Shown: in pieces, positions 5,170-5,468 of the stretch
How positions within the stretch are numbered: the stretch's first letter is position 1
Layout: the number at the start of each line of letters is the position of its first letter
NCBI GenBank assembly: GCA_001940755.1
Contig: MEHH01000203.1
Coordinates: 1 to 5,468 of the forward strand
Direction: 5' to 3'
From: Candidatus Heimdallarchaeota archaeon AB_125
Lineage (GTDB): Archaea > Asgardarchaeota > Heimdallarchaeia > Heimdallarchaeales > Heimdallarchaeaceae
DNA length: 5,468 nt
The notes under the pieces: model-generated
The model's input: the letters and a program-made list of their open reading frames with translations, nothing else
The model's database searches: none
Told to the model about the DNA's origin: nothing
Made by a program: the position numbers and the translations under genes

Positions 5170-5468
5170 ATGTGGTTCTATTGTGCCCCACGCAAAATTG
5201 TTTTTGGAGAAGATTCACTTGATGAGCTGAATAAGATACAAGGAAAAAGTGCACTTATTGTAACAGATGAAGTACTCCTTAATCTAGGAATTCCGCAAAA
5301 AGCAATTGAAATTTTAGAGAAGAACGATTTTAAGATAACTATTTTTGATCAAGTTTCTTACGAACCCTCAATTCCCATGGCAAAAGCTGGTGCCGAATTA
5401 GCTACTCAAGAGCAAGTGGATTGGATTGTAGCTATTGGAGGTGGTTCAGCTATTGATTGTGCAAAAGC
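5170..5468 (+). CDS. Iron-containing alcohol dehydrogenase, 5' part (cut by window edge)
   Basis: The frame runs from ATG 5170 to the right edge without a stop, giving 99 complete codons of a family usually near 380-400 residues. The N-terminus WFYCAPRKIVFGEDSLDEL (2-20) matches the family opening 'F-x-x-P-x-x-I-x-F-G-x-x-x-x-x-x-L'. GKSALIVTDEVL (25-36) is the first Rossmann-like strand. VSYEPSIP (62-69) corresponds to 'V-x-P-x-P'. WIVAIGGGSAIDCAK (85-99) is the NAD(P)-binding G-G-G-S-x-x-D-x-A-K signature. Members reduce aldehydes or ketones, or oxidise alcohols, with NAD(P)H and usually Fe2+ or another divalent metal. The metal-binding Asp and His residues lie beyond the window, so activity and substrate cannot be judged. 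Confidence 0.92.
   Translation, partial: MWFYCAPRKIVFGEDSLDELNKIQGKSALIVTDEVLLNLGIPQKAIEILEKNDFKITIFDQVSYEPSIPMAKAGAELATQEQVDWIVAIGGGSAIDCAK

Noticed and set aside
1..5468. A new multi-gene defence, mobile or secondary-metabolite system
   Set aside because: I found no nuclease, transposase, integrase, toxin, repeat array or biosynthetic core gene, and the genes alternate strands with separate promoters.

Overview
The window is AT-rich (about one third G+C by eye) and looks archaeal. TATA-like boxes lie about 26-28 bases upstream of several start codons, which would give leaderless transcripts. Two other genes carry GGTGA/GGTGG ribosome binding sites. One gene encodes an exported protein with a single C-terminal membrane anchor and N-glycosylation sequons, typical of archaeal surface proteins. 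The mix of gene families (DegV, SCP2, Fe-ADH, YafJ-like amidotransferase) and the anchor style would suit an Asgard, Heimdallarchaeia-like genome. That placement is a guess from protein style and was not tested by any search.

Layout, left to right: (1) the 3' part of a plus-strand helical protein of unknown function, open to the left edge (2-901). (2) A minus-strand DegV-family lipid-binding protein, converging on gene 1 with one base between the stops (903-1769). (3) A divergent 92-base promoter region, then a plus-strand alpha/beta-hydrolase-fold protein (1862-2725). (4) A minus-strand secreted, membrane-anchored surface protein (2746-3684). (5) A minus-strand YafJ/DUG3-type class II glutamine-amidotransferase-like protein (3786-4565). 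(6) A 158-base divergent region, then a plus-strand SCP2 sterol-carrier-domain protein (4724-5134). (7) The first 99 codons of a plus-strand iron-containing alcohol dehydrogenase, cut by the right edge (5170-5468). No intergenic stretch exceeds 160 bases. I saw no RNA gene, mobile element or CRISPR array.

The genes mostly change strand from one to the next, so they are probably separate transcription units; only SCP2 and Fe-ADH, and possibly the amidotransferase and the surface protein, could be co-transcribed. A loose theme is handling of hydrophobic small molecules: DegV proteins bind fatty acids, SCP2 domains bind lipids or acyl-CoA, and hydrolases and Fe-ADH act on esters and alcohols. 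This is only suggestive.

The most notable observation is that three proteins of recognisable enzyme or ligand-binding folds lack key residues. The amidotransferase-like protein has Val where the N-terminal catalytic Cys should be and Ser for the oxyanion Asn. The hydrolase-fold protein has no His at the expected triad position. The DegV protein lacks the usual C-terminal His. Apart from this, the window looks like ordinary chromosomal sequence, and I did not find a clear new multi-gene system.
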